DNA from: Auriscalpium vulgare
Taxonomy: Eukaryota > Basidiomycota > Agaricomycetes > Russulales > Auriscalpiaceae
Reading direction: 5' to 3'
NCBI GenBank assembly: GCA_019915015.1
Contig: JAHBBC010000015.1
Coordinates: 1-64,000 of the forward strand
DNA length: 64,000 bases
A program made the position numbers and the translations under genes. Of the stretch, positions 1 through 12,654 are shown piece after piece (the stretch's first letter is position 1; each line of letters begins with the position of its first letter). The notes below the pieces were generated by a model. It worked only from the letters and a program-made list of their open reading frames with translations. It had not been told where the DNA came from and ran no database searches.

Positions 1-2689
1 TAATGCATCGTCAGATACCGGCGGTGTTGCCCGCGCCGTCTTAGAGGCTCACATTAGCCAAACGAGCCTATGCTGCCAAAATCCCATCGACAAAGATCAG
101 GTGCTTTGAGGTCGCCGCTTGTGCTTCTCAGGAGCGTTTGGAGCTCGTCGATGGCCGCTGATATGACAATACGACAGAGAGCCGAGGGACGCCTCGCATA
201 AGTGGCCCAACGCAATGCAGAAGACGTGTCTACTCCAGTATGCTGCTGTGGAGAAAGCGAGCGCAAGCGACATTTCCGGGGTAGAACGTGCTGCCTGGGG
301 AACGTGTGCGCGCGCGTTGCGTGAGGCCGATAAGAGCAGGCATGCCGCGGCCGGGCGAACGCGAGCGAGAACGTCTGCTCCGATAATGCGGAAAACACGA
401 AGGGACATAGAGTGATCTCGCTGCGAAGGCGAAGTGGCAGTGCGCGATAGCCTACGGCCGTGAAGACACGTTCGATTGCCAGCACAGAAGGGTGTGGAGT
501 TAGGTACTCGTACATCGTGGGGACATCCTGTAGCGATACTCGCCTATGCCATTAACGAGCGAACCTACAGTATGCGTACGTAGATCGGATGGAGTGGCGA
601 TTGGGTTATCGACTATGGGTGAGTGGGTAAGAGGGGGCTTTCCTTTCATGTTGACTCGGAGAAAGCTTCCAGGACGAATATGAAGAGAGCAGCCTGTCGA
701 TGTGCAGCGAGACACTTCCAGGGCAAACCCCAGGCCTGCCAGATGACGCAAGCGCCGACTGGCGGTCGAGGCGCCACCACGCCGTAGCATCGAGCATCGA
801 GACGACGCATCGCACCCAGCCACCGCGTATGCCCATCCGGAGAGTCGTCGGAGTGGCACATCTTGCTTCCTCGACATGTTGCCAGCGGGCTCGCCCACCT
901 GCAACTGCGACGTGGACCCCATGCGCCACTGTGGCGACGTAGGCCGAATGTCAGAAAGGGCGGATTGGGTTTGACTCGGGACTGTGGAAGATTGGCGCTG
1001 TGGAAAATCGAAGACGGACGTGTTCCTGCGCGCGCGTAGAGCACACTTCGCCGAGAGAGAATGGCCATAGGGCGTCAGGGTGTAACCAAAGAGGAGCAGT
1101 GTATGAGGGACCCAATGAGCTTCTCCTTCGTCGCCGGATGATTTGAAAGGCGTCACTGGAGCTAATGAGTGGGTGGCTGGCCCACACAGCCGCGCGGAGT
1201 GGGGATGCGGAACACCACCTCCGATGGATTAACAACAGATTAGAAGGACAGCCGGGCCGATCCACAGCCAAAGCGGGGTATTAGCATTCAGATGCTTACC
1301 CTGCGAAAGGAACGCGCTACGTTACCCACCCATAGGAAGGCAATGACGAAAGTCTTTAGTTACGGCCATATCGTGGGAGATCCCGGTCCTTCTTCTCGGG
1401 TATGAGATGTCCTGGGAGGGTGGCGAGGTGTGGCGGGCCACTCGGTGAGGACGGCGGGCAACCATTGTCTGGGTTACAAAGAGCAGATAGACAGATGGCC
1501 ATGTAATATGGACGTCTGATAGCCAGTAGCGCTGGAATGAGTAACGTGACCAGCTGGCGGCTATAGATTGTGTCTCTGGAAGGTCCGGAGGCTTGCGCCC
1601 AGGAGATGCCAGCTGTACAGCTGAGAGCATGCCACGCTCGATGGGTACAACTGCTGTCGCCTGATACCAGCATGAGCCGATTGGTAGTACAAAATGCTAA
1701 GTTCAATCGCCACAGAGAATGAAAACCATCTACGCGGATGCGGACGTACGTCAATGCCATTGCTTGTACGCAGCGCGATGGCAAGAGACCGACCTGACAA
1801 GACACCAATGGCGTTAGAGAGGCTGCCATACGGTTCGTTACCACCGATCTGTTCAGTGGAGCGGGAGAACCAAAGCTCTTCTTGTGGGAGCCCGAGGCGT
1901 TCACGGTTGAGAACCTGATGCGGCCCGCTCCTATCCTGTGCATTTGCAAGACATATGCGAGTTCCCTTCGCAGCCCTCGAACCGCCATAAAACAGAGTTC
2001 ACAGGTCCTGTCAGAAGGGATCATCGGAGCAACAAATCATTGAGATCCGGGCATCGGTGCACCATGCGTGCGCAGACAGAAATCAGGGGCAGAGATATCG
2101 TGCTTATTGGTCAACAGGAACAGATGATGCAGCAAGAGGGCAGAGATGAACAATACTAGGAGCCAGTGGTCACGAAGCGCGTAGCAAAGGAAAAGACGCA
2201 GAGAAAGCGTTCGCCAGAAACAGTGAGGATGCAACGCCCACAGCGAGAGAGGCCCGGAAGCTCAGTTCATGGAAGGCGCGACCAAAGACGCCACGGTCCT
2301 GTTCACCTCTGCGCAGCCAATACGATATGTATGTGATAGTCAGTGAAAGCTTCCACGAGAGTGGAGGCGCGTGAACGCACCTTCACAGGCAGCCTTGTAG
2401 CGGGTCAGCGGACCCACGCATTCCTCTGCACGAGAGCGCTCCGCTTCGGCCAGCTGGTCCCCCTCTTTCCGCGTGCTAGTCTGGCATATAATGAGCGATC
2501 GCGCTGGGGTACTAGGAGGCTCCACAGACCATGAGTTCGTCCCTATGTTTAGATATGTCCAACCAGAGCGCGCGGATGGCGTCCTCGTTTTCTGCGTATT
2601 CGGTCATGAAGTCCTCGACGCGCCCGGAGCTGCCCAGAGTCAATATAGCCGCATACAGAGACCAAGAGACGACGGCGAATGTGATTTTA
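1..2689. other. Gene-free left end
   Basis: I see no gene here. The open frames are short, overlap on both strands and carry no recognisable domain, signal peptide or splice pattern. The right part is the 3' flank of the small minus-strand gene that ends at 2690. A gene with many small exons could still be hidden. Confidence 0.5.
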
Positions 2690-3114
2690 TTACAGTTCGT
2701 CTTTGAGTTCTAGAACCTCAGCAGCGCGGCCCTTGAGCTAGAAAATGACGCGCATATATGCGCCGTTCATCCAACAACCCTAACCCAGGAAAAAAACGTA
2801 CGACTTTCTGGAGCTCGTTCTTCGTCGCCTGCACGTATTTCGCGTCCCTCTGCTTGTTCTTCTTCTCGAGCGAAGCTGGAAGACGCGTCAGGTGAGCGAA
2901 GCTGCGCAGCAGGCGACCGCGCACCCTGCACCTGCTGGGCTATGAGGGCCATCATGCTGGCGGCCACGAGACGCGTCAATGAGAGTGCGCGAGGTACCGG
3001 AGGCGCTGCGCACCCGTCGTCGCTGCCGGTGGACTGCTGCGACGCGAAGAACGAGTCGATGTCGACGTCCGCCGCCGCAGTCGGCGTCTGTTTCGCTTTG
3101 GCTGCGCGGGGCAT
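2690..3114 (-). CDS. Small coiled-coil protein, uncharacterised (3 exons)
   Basis: The product is a predicted 102-residue protein whose family I do not recognise. Exons on the minus strand are 3114..2925, 2875..2805 and 2737..2690. The two introns (49 and 67 nt) have GT-AG ends and all three exons join in frame. The N-terminus is polar (starts MPRAAKAKQTP) with an acidic patch VDIDSFF, followed by an Ala/Leu-rich segment. From about residue 60 to the end it is highly charged and heptad-like (for example SLEKKNKQRDAKY, AAEVLELKDEL), which suggests a coiled coil. The frame-consistent splicing and a stop right after the last heptads support a real gene. No catalytic motif or membrane segment is visible. 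A structural or complex-subunit role is only a guess from the coiled coil. Confidence 0.62.
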
Positions 3115-6100
3115 GGCGTGGATGGCAGAATAAATGTAGAGAGAAGACTGTCGACGCGGCAGAGGGTCCTCGAAGAGGCGGTGGAGGGGAATGGAGGGAG
3201 TCGGGTTGAGTCGAGTCGAGCCTGCGCGTCCCAAGTCGGTCGGCAGATGCCGACAACGGGCGTCTACTACCCGCTACCACTGGCAGGATGCAGGGCGAGT
3301 CCTACAATAATTCCCAATATTACACGGTCAATCGTCGCACTCGTTCTGAAACATAAGACAATAGATGATCGGTTTTCAGAATTCTGGACCGGACGGTTAT
3401 AGGACGATGTAACTACTACAACAGTACTAGGTGTCGCAAAAGACCCTCAAGCTCGCCCTGCTCACCCGCCGTTGTCGGGCAGAATCGCAGTTATCAACGA
3501 TCATGATCAACACGGCCATGATACCAAACCTCGGAAGCTCCGATTCCACAGCCTTTGCTCCGCGCAGCACGCGACCGCCGCCACGACGTCCAGAGACTCT
3601 CCTACCATCAAAGACGTGCTTCCGATGCCACGAGAGACGCTCCGCAAAAAGCACTCAGAGATCTAGAGATGCTGCACTCTGCTACGGCCGCTGATCCATG
3701 CCGCTATGGCGAGGTGCTAGATGATCGGTCGGGTGCAGACCGGGACTTCCTCCTCGGCCTGCCACTCATCTAGGTCCCCAGGACGAACATGCGGCCCGCG
3801 TGCACGGCGATCTAGTCGAGCAGAGATCATCTAGCACTGCAGACCGCATACACATACAACGCACCCCTAGGCTAGCGATTGAATGCAGCACGTACCGCCG
3901 TTAGACTTCAAGCAAACGCGGAATGTGCCCGCGAAGTCAGTCGATCGGGCGTTTCAGCACTGGCTAAATTTCCCACTGACGCGCAGCCCGGACGGGGGAC
4001 GCAGGCGGCATGGGTGGCTCGGGACCCGTCGACTGTCGGGCGGCTCTAACCTGACATACGCGTCGATGCACCGCGTCTGCATTACGGAAAATAAGATCCA
4101 GAGGGCCGAGGGTTCGCCATGCGCGGGCGGCGAGGAGCGCACTGTTCTACGGAGAACGCACAGTCTGAGCGGCTGTGAGGGACCTGCGGGGGCGTCAGCA
4201 GCGTCATTGTGGCATGCAGGACACGGACCTACGAGTGACCCAGCTTGCTCGGCGTTAAATCATGACGTCGGCCATTTGACCTGAGTGCGTGAATCTGATC
4301 ACACGACCGGTATTACTTGTTAGTATGAATCTGATGGCCTCGAAACAGGTGACTTGCGCGCGGGAGGATGCAGGACGAGCTGCGCGCAGCAGAGGGCACC
4401 GTCGCTGACGTAGCGGCCGCCCCGTGACGCGAAGAACCGTCAGGACTCAGGATAGAGACTGTATCGCCACGCCAGGCATGCGTGCGCCGAAGCGAGGGCA
4501 TCCGAGTGCCTGCGCCGAGCGCGCCAGGCTGCAGTGCGGGGTTAGAGCGCGTCGTCCGCGCAGGAGTTCCAGCGGCAAGCTCCCCGCGCACGAGCACGAG
4601 CATGACCATGCACGGTGCCCGCGGGCCCAAGAGGGATGCGCGACGAGGGCACTATGTCCGACGCGCGTCCGCGACTCGGGACCGCACACAGCGCCTGCTT
4701 TACATAAAGCACGCACCGCACATATGCATACTTACAGTCACTGACATGCATAACTCACAGGCGTATGCACTGCACGGTGCACGCCTCGCCGGCCGCACAC
4801 CTGATCCCCCGCACCGAGTCGCGCAGCCCCCGCCTCCTGCGCAGGCAATTCGCTGTGCGCGCGCGGGGAAAGAGGCTCCCAGGCCAGCCGCACGGGGAAA
4901 CGCGCCTCCCACCCTAGGTAGTCTTCGATGACGGTGAGGAGATCATGCCGGGTGGTGTGGATGGGCTGCGATAAGTAGGCCGATGGGCCAGGATATGGAT
5001 TGGCGAGGATGAATTGGCAGATGAGAGCCTAGAGGACGGCATGCCGTGCGTAAGTGTAGGTAAAAGCGCAGGCTGCGGTCTGCGCGCGGAGGCTCCGGAC
5101 GAGGCCGTGCCAAACACCAGACCAAAACGACGTCGCCAGTAACCCCGACACGTATATGCTGCTGGACGCCGTGTCCCACGGCAGAGGGCGGGCGTCCGAG
5201 CGCGAGTCGTCGCAGAATGCAGCGTTGCAAACGCGAGGCAGCGCCAGCGCGTATTCAAAGTGCTGCTGGCGTTCCATAGCGAGCGCGCTTGCGATGCGCA
5301 TTGTGATAGGCTTTTGGCCTGGGCCGGATGCAGGAGGACGTGCCCGGCGAGGGAGGCCGGGCATGGAGGGACGGCGAGCATGCGCGCCAAGCGGGCACGA
5401 GGCAGTCTTGTGATCGTGCGGGCCGAAAGGTGCGATAGTGCAAGTGAAAAACATCACGGGCCGCAGGAAGAGAGGTTCCGAGGGCCCGAGCCGAGGAAGA
5501 TCGTCGTCTGACATGTCGGAAATGGCGCGACGAGGGCGGGTGTCCGGTGGGAGCATGTCCTTGTCATATTGTGTGTCGGTGTACTTGGCCGGAGGACGCG
5601 CAGGGGTGCTGCTGCTCCGGGGTCATGTGCGTGCGCGGACCTGCGAGGAATGATAATGAGAGGGCGAACGAGCGAGCGGACTGATGGGGGCACGGACCTT
5701 CTCCGAGCACGCATCCATTTTACCAATATCAGCGTGGCGAGCGCATCGTGCGACTTGCCGGAGGCCAGAGCGACGCTGCGCGTCCAAGTACACCAAGCCT
5801 CAGATGGCGGATGCCGTCGCACGACAGAAACCAGACGGGCGCACCTACCAGGAGGTGTAAGCGCGCGCGGGTGGCTGAAGCTGTGGGCGCCTTGGACCCA
5901 CAAACCGCGCAAAACACCTAAGCGCGTGGCATACGCACCGACCAGCGTTGCGATCCCCGAGTCAACTACAGCTTTGCGCAGGATCAATTGAAGCGCATTT
6001 GCTCTGATCTGGTGGGAACGCGCCTGCAGAGCAGAGCCCCCGAATACGAATACGACGATGGGTGGGCGGGAGCCACCGTGTCAGTGCGGAACGGCAATCA

Positions 6101-7597
6101 AGGTGAAGGCTCATGAAGGGCCTCCAGGCAGAGCGCGTCGGTGATGGCCAGCCACAGGGCGGCGCGCATCGCAATCGCATTGCTTATTAGCTTAGCTTGT
6201 CTCGTAGGTGGGCTACTGCGCCCGAGTCGAATACAACTGTCCTAGGATTTTTAATGATCTGATTTGATGGCGTGCGATCTCGATGTCTTCTCGCAACGAT
6301 GCGGCTGTTGTTGTTTTTGTTGTGTGGTGCATTCTGCACAGATGACGACGCGCATGCGCAGATGTCTATGTCTGATGCCGCTTCGCCTCGATCTGACAGG
6401 CGCGGTCCTAGGAATGCTGTCAGTCGGCGGCATGGCATGGCGTGGCGTGGCTGGCAGATGGCGGCTGCTGCTGCTGCTGCTGCTGCTTGCACTGTCGCGC
6501 GGCGGACAGCGGTCGCGCGCGAGTCGCCGTCGACGACGTCCACTGCTGCCAGGGCCAGGCGTGAGCACGGGATGGCCGCCATGCCACGCTGCTCGCTCCG
6601 GGCCCGCGCACGTGTCGCGCACGCAGCTTCCATCGGAAGGTCCGCGTCCTCTTCCCTCGCTAGCACCGCGCTTCTGTCCGCGTATGGCGAAACTGCCAGG
6701 GCTGTGCACCGCGCCCGCCTCGAGCATGCCCTCACCGTCCTGGTATGGCGAAACTCTGGGTGTGGCCCGCGGCGGGGACATCGGTGTGCGGGTCGGTGGC
6801 ACGCAGACGCGGTTAAACTTAAGGTTGTGCGCTGCGGTGGCAGACGCAGACGCAGCGCGAGCAACGCCGTCCTTGTATTCGCGGCGATGCCCGTCCGATC
6901 CTCGCACCCGCCCGTCTGGGCCCCGCCCGCTCGCATAGCAGCGCAGCAGCTGTCGCCCGCCAGCGTAAGTATTGTCGCTGCCGCATGCGCTGGCAGGGCT
7001 GCACTCGCCCGCACGTAAGGCGTGCGTAAGACCGCGGGGCGCGGGCCCACGCCTTGCGTAACCCGCTGATGCGCGCGCGCTGTGTGCCGCCTCGAGGCTC
7101 AGAAGCCAGCGAGCCTGAGCGCGAGGCAGGCAGCGTCGGCCGCGGGTGCATGCGTCGGCCGACGGAAGCTCCCACGCGATTCAGACGGCGACGAGTTCTC
7201 ACTCGTAGCGTGTCTTCGCACACATTCACTCGCTTCACACCAAGCCTTTGTTGTTACAATTGTTTCTTTCATTTCTCATAATAGGCGGTATGCAGAATAG
7301 GGTTATAGTGAAAGGTACAGAGATGTAATGCAAAATGAACGGAATGATCAACGTGATGAGTAAACAAAATCCCTATGCATAACCCTAGCGCACGCCGGAT
7401 GAGCAACTATACATGATGGCGCAATCCATTATGTCCGGCAACGAGGAGAAGGGCGCGAGCAGGGCAATACGCATCCACAAATAAGAGGGCGAGCGGCTTG
7501 ATATGATACAGACATGTCGAGGGCAATGCGAGCAATGTGAGGTTGAAGCAATAAGAAAGACGTGCCGGGAGCATGAGCACATGGGAGCCGCGAGAAT
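3115..7597. other. GC-rich stretch without supported genes
   Basis: About 4.5 kb between the coiled-coil gene and the cyclin gene. It is rich in CG, GCATGC and short purine/pyrimidine repeats. The long open frames, such as those at 6.2-7.0 kb, occur simultaneously in several frames and are low-complexity Arg/Ala/Pro translations, as expected for GC-rich noncoding DNA. I see no domain, tRNA or transposon ends. The part nearest 7.6 kb is the 3' flank of the cyclin gene. Confidence 0.45.
6464..6487 (+). repeat. (GCT)8 trinucleotide microsatellite
   Basis: Eight uninterrupted GCT units inside the gene-free GC-rich stretch. It would read as poly-Leu or poly-Ala depending on frame, but no supported gene contains it. 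Confidence 0.85.
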
Positions 7598-8682
7598 CTA
7601 CCATATCGTCCGTGTAGCGTAGGCAAACTGGTCGCGCGCGGCCTTCGTTTTGGGGTGGAAACTCGAGACGGCCGCTGCGGGCGCGGGCGCGGCCTTCGCG
7701 GCGCGCGGGGCGGGTATCGGGTGCGACGACGGGATGATGCCGTCCGCGGACGCAGACATGGGGCTGGACTCGGCGGAGGCGGACGCGATGACGGCCTCGT
7801 CGCCGTACGCGGAGTCCGGGGGCGTCGAGGGCGAGGCGGAGGAGGCGGGGGACGTCGACGCGGAGTGCGATGTCTCCGGGGTATCGGGCGGCGAGGCCGG
7901 CGAGGGGTACGTGATCGTCGGGTTGGGGATGATGGGCGCGGCGCCGGGCGACGCGCGGTGCCCGAACGACGGGATGCTCGACGCCGTGCTGGCGCCGGGG
8001 TGCGCGAACGGCGACGGTGCGGGCGTCGGGAGGGAGATGGGAGGGTACGGGCCCGGGCCGGCGAAGTCGCGGCGCACCTGGATCTCGAAGTCATGCAGGG
8101 TGGCGGGGTCGACGTTCAGCTGCCACTCGAGATAACTACACATCTCGCGCTCCATCTGGTTGATTTCGCGGAGTGCGAACATGCCCTGGCCGACGATACA
8201 CCAGCTCTTGTTGCTGTATGTGTCGTCGCAGATGATCTTGGATGCAATCATGAAGGCGGAGATGAACAGTCGATGGCCAGAGGAGCCCTTCGCGGCGGGG
8301 AACCGAGCCTTCAGTCGCTGGAGGAGGTAGAGGGCGGCGAAGGTAACGGAAGCGTGCAGCCGGGTGCGGTGCAGCGCATACGCAATAAAGAGCTCCAGCC
8401 GCGGGTTGGGCGCGTTGGTAGGGGGCGCGGGGAGGGGAGGGAGGTCGGGACAGGCGAAGAGGTGCGAGACGAAGCGGGCACAGAGCTTCGCTGTCGGCTC
8501 ATGGCCGTGGTACGGATCGCTCGCCGACTGAAGCGGAGATGAATATGAATAGAACAAAGGAAAGCGCGGGGGATGCGCACCGAAGGGGCCGCGCCGTGTG
8601 CGGACGGGCGGGAGATCTTGTGGGCCTTGCGGAAGGCGGGCGACGGGTGCCGAGCGACGGGAGGACCGGAGACGGTGGCCAT
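7598..8682 (-). CDS. PCL-type (Pho85-like) cyclin
   Basis: A 343-residue cyclin that should bind and activate a Pho85/Cdk5-type kinase in G1 or in nutrient/morphogenesis signalling. Exon 1 is 8682..8581, the intron is 8580..8528 (53 nt, GTGCGC...TTCAG) and exon 2 is 8527..7598. The junction is in phase 0 and joins HGAAPS to SASDPYHGHE. The ATG at 8682 has a purine-rich Kozak context (GCCATGGCC). The cyclin box lies at about residues 45-160: it contains the LYLLQRLKARFP helix, the FISAFMIASKIICDD segment, the SNKSWCIVGQGM block and INQMEREMCSYLEW, typical of Pcl1/2 and Pas1-type cyclins. The C-terminal half (about 180-340) is a Pro/Ser/Ala-rich disordered tail with many SP and TP sites, suitable for CDK phosphorylation and turnover. 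No destruction box was identified with confidence. The partner kinase is not in this window. Confidence 0.85.
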
Positions 8683-8757
8683 GGGCGACGGGGGCGGGTA
8701 TGCGGCGGGGAGGGAGGGAGGGGGGGCTGTGAATCACCCACGGCGGTTAGCAAGGGT

Positions 8758-8772
8758 ACATATACTTATACG
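8758..8772 (-). promoter_or_regulatory. TATA-like element of the cyclin gene
   Basis: On the minus strand this reads GTATAAGTATATGT, about 80 nt upstream of the chosen ATG at 8682. The spacing fits a fungal core promoter with a short 5' UTR. It also argues against non-ATG starts placed nearer to it. Confidence 0.5.
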
Positions 8773-11700
8773 GACAGGGCAGCAAGCGGAAAAGGGACGC
8801 GCAACGCCGACACATCGGCTCATCAGATCTCAATCACCACAAAAAACTTTTCACCACAGGACCCCGCCTGTCCCACGTCCCCCGGACACCCACCCACGCA
8901 GAACAAGTGAACACGACTCACCGATTACGGCTTGCGGGTACAGGCGTGCTGGTGGCGTGCTGCTTGCTCGACAAGGCGCGCGTCGAACGGCGTGGGTTGG
9001 GTGCGGCTGCGTGTGGGGATGTGTGCGAGAGGGACCGCTGGGGAGCACCACTGGGAGCTGCTGCCTATATACACCACGCCGAAAACTTCCGCGTGGGCGC
9101 CTTGCAGTGCTGCTGACTCAGCGCACAGAGACCGACCTCGCCGCCCGGTGCAGACCTGTCCATGTCTTGTCGAGAGCGACACCGCCGCTAGACCCGCCGC
9201 ATCATCCACGGGCCTGCTGTCCACCGTTTCCGCTTCATCCATCCCCGCACAACGCCACATCCCCCGCTGGGCTTGCGCATCCCCCCAGTGCTTGGGCACC
9301 CACCGTCCAAGTCTCCCACCCACCGCGCTCCTATCCCGCCCTCACGCGATCGCACAGCGTGTCTCTCGCACACACCCTTTCGCAGGCAGCGCTGCAGAAC
9401 TTAGAAGCCCCGTGCCTTCTGAGCACCTCCACGTGCCGCCGTCCTGCCTTCCGAGCATCAACGTCTCGCCCACGGAAGCCAGCCCCTCTGTGCCTCCCTA
9501 TGCCAATCTGCGATTGCGCGCCCCCAGATTGCCATTAATGCCTCCCCGGACCATGCGCGCGGACGATAAGATGCAGAACTGGAACTCTCGAAAGCCGCTC
9601 GCACCAGCTTCGCGCACACACCCTCCTGTCCGCGGTTCACTCGCCTGCGCTCATATTGTGACTGCCGTATGCGCGCGTTCATATCCACCGCCTGGACCCG
9701 CCCCCTGCCTCTTGCCTGCACCCCGCGTTCTCGCACCGCAGCGTGCCCGGCGATTCGTGCGCCGACGGGTCTGCTGGATGGAGTGCGCTGGAATGCATTG
9801 TGCGGCCGCCGCCTCCGCAGCAGGTCGACGCGCACGCTTTGACTCGCGCGCACCCAGTCGCGGTGCTCGCTCGGGCCCCGAGTAATATTCAAGCTTCAAG
9901 GCATGCGAGCCACAGCGCACCCGGGCGGACCTACACGCACACGCAATGCGATGCGATGCGCATTCTCTCGAGCCCCGTAGAAATCGCCGGGAGCCACCAG
10001 TCCTATGCCACCTGGCGTACACACCCGCCGGACGCGGTGCCGATCCGCATTTCGTCCTCCATCGCACGATCTCGCGCACCCCGATCTCGCGCTCCACCCG
10101 CCCTCCACGCTGGCTGTGCTGACCGCCTCGGCAGAAGCGCCTTTGTGGAGCAGCCAGCCTATCGCGCTTTTGGGGCGGCGCACGGCCAATGGCACGCATA
10201 GGAGCCGCCTCTGTCTCCTGCCTACTGCGCCTACGTTCGCCCTGCGTCGGTCTGCTGATGTTTGCGTGCGCAATCCCGTGGCCGGCGGTCCAGGCGCCGG
10301 AACGCAACCGCTAGCGCGCACAGGCGTGCCGGTGGGTACACGCGCGCCCACAGAGCCTGCCTGTGTGGTGTGGCGGCTTCGTTGATCGCGGATGCCTGGT
10401 GAGACTGACATACGTGGGTGCGGGCTGTTGGCATCAGGGCGGGCGCGTCTGACAGCGACCGCCATATGGCCATTGTATTCGTGCTGTGATGCGTTTCGTT
10501 TCGCGGGGACGCCGGGCGGCGGGCGGGCTACGGAGACTGCGCGCGCGGGAGGGGGTTGCAGCGCGGCTGGTTGGAGTGTTCGTGGTGCGTTGTACATCAA
10601 GCTGTGGACTGACGTAGGATTCGTGCTATGCTGCTGTCGGCCCCGAGTAATAATCCACCTGAATGAATGCTAATATAAGAGCTACGCAGGATGTATGTGT
10701 ATGTGCTGTAGTTGGATCTGACGTCGTGGTCGTGTGCGCACGAAGGAGTTGTTGTGGATCTTGCGGACAGCGACGTAGCTCCACGTTGTTCCCAACATCG
10801 CTGTTGCAGCCACGAATGCGTCAGCGGCCGCGCGCGAGCAGCTTCCTGATGCATGACGTCGGCGGCCCTTGTCCCTTCGGAGGACCTTCGCTCGAGCTCT
10901 CAATAATGCGCGCGACGTTCGCGAACTTTCGAGCTCTCGCCCATGACGTCGGCGTCGACCGCCGCGCCCGGAACGTCACTGTACGCCCGCTATTCCTCCG
11001 CACCACTGTACATCCCTCACCCAGCCTCTCGAGACCAGCCCTCCAGCGCAGTACAGTAGTAATCCGGTCTGGACGAGGCTCAGACACCACCACGCGCAGC
11101 GCAGCAAACAATTTTCTTTGCGCTGTCATTTCTCCGTTCCGCCGTGTGGCAGCATATGCAGCAGCGCGGGCTTCCATGGCCACGCCGCGTCAACCGATCC
11201 CCGCGCGTGCCCCATATGCACACGATAGAGTAAACGTTACCACACAGGCTATACACACTGACACACCATTTTCCCAGCTGTTTCCGTCGCGGGTAGCATT
11301 CGAGTTGGGGGAATCCGTTCCCTGCGACGCCGGTGGATGAGCGATGCTGTGTAGGACGTAGGATTGAAATGATCGCGGGGGCTGGGGAGCAGCGAGATGG
11401 TTGCACCGGCGGACGGCAACGGCGCACGGCCCGGTGTATATGCGACCCGAGGCACGCGAGCGACGAGCCACGAGCCAGATTAGATTGCGGCGCGGCGTTA
11501 TCCAAGTGAGATGCCGAGCCCCGACGCTTTCTGATTGCGGGGTACGATATCTGTGGGCGCCGCGTGTTGCTGGGCGTCGAAGGCTGCTCGAAGGCCGGTG
11601 TCGGGGCGGGTGTTCCTCATGCATATGTTCTCTTGGGCTCACGCCGGCGCCGACGCATACATGTTGGCCTAGGCGTGCATGTGCGACGAGCTTGGGTATC

Positions 11701-12606
11701 TCGGTACGTTTCTTACCCTGCAATGCTCACGGTGATACGGTACTTACAGCGCACTAGTCCAGGGCTCTTCTGTTGAGGCCTCCCCTCCGGAACCTAATAA
11801 CGCTCTCGCAGCTGCGCTGCTACCCTTCTGTTCGATCATACATACTGTGCATGCACATGATTGCAGCTAATTAGCAGCATGCGCCCCATGCGCCACTAAG
11901 CACCCCGCGCGAGCACCCTCCGCGCTGCCCGCCTCTCTCGCGATCGCGCGCGACAGAACGTGCGCGCCCAGTCGCCCGAGCCGTCCCATCGCGTCCCGCA
12001 TCCGCCCCGCTATCTAAATTGCTGATTGTCAGCGCGTGATTCGCAAGGGGCCCCTGCAGCGATCATCTAATCAGCCTTCAGCAGCTGGCGCGGCCCTGGT
12101 GATCTGATTCCGGACGGGGTGTCAGATGCGAATGCGAAGGCCCCGCAGACCCCGCGCAGGGCCGGCGGCGGCAGGCTGTGGCGGAAACTGATGCGCTGAT
12201 GCGACCGACGCGCCCGATCCGAGTCGGCGCGCTGTGCAGGCTGATGGGCCGGACTCGTTACTCGTTGCAGATCGTTTGCTTGCCAACGCTGGCTGTTGCG
12301 GCACAGGATTCAATTTCAAGTCGAGGCCAAGGGCCGGCTGTTGGCATCACGCCCGAGCAGCGCAGTACTTTGGCGGATATGCGATGCTGCGATGTTTCGA
12401 TGTCGCGATGTGGCAGGCTCGGGGACGGGGGGATGCCTGATGCACCTGAAAACCACAGCGCGTTAGGACGGTCATCTTTCTTGTCAAGACTGCACATATG
12501 CCGCATACCTGCACGCCTGATACTGATCCCCCAGGGCCGCGTCCCTTCCATTCCGCCCGTGTCGAAGATGCGGCCAAAGTGGTCGATTAGGCAGCATCCT
12601 GCGGCA

Positions 12607-12654
12607 TCCCGCATACAGTATGTCAAATGGCGACAAGTGGTACTGTATGCGGGA
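12607..12654. repeat. Perfect 14-bp inverted repeat (hairpin)
   Basis: The arms TCCCGCATACAGTA (12607..12620) and TACTGTATGCGGGA (12641..12654) are exact reverse complements around a 20-nt loop. It sits in DNA with no supported gene. It could be a protein-binding palindrome, an RNA hairpin or a remnant of a mobile-element end. Confidence 0.85.

Noticed and set aside
2770..2795. Telomere-like CCCTAACCC
   Set aside because: Only about one and a half units, inside an intron of the coiled-coil gene. It is not a telomere or a meaningful interstitial array.
6187..7050. Several overlapping frames of 200-290 codons on both strands
   Set aside because: All frames are simultaneously open in GC-rich DNA and the translations are low complexity. 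No splice structure or domain is seen.
7655..8542. 295-codon open frame on the plus strand
   Set aside because: Antisense to the cyclin gene. Its Gly/Arg-rich translation is a by-product of the Pro/Ala-rich cyclin tail.
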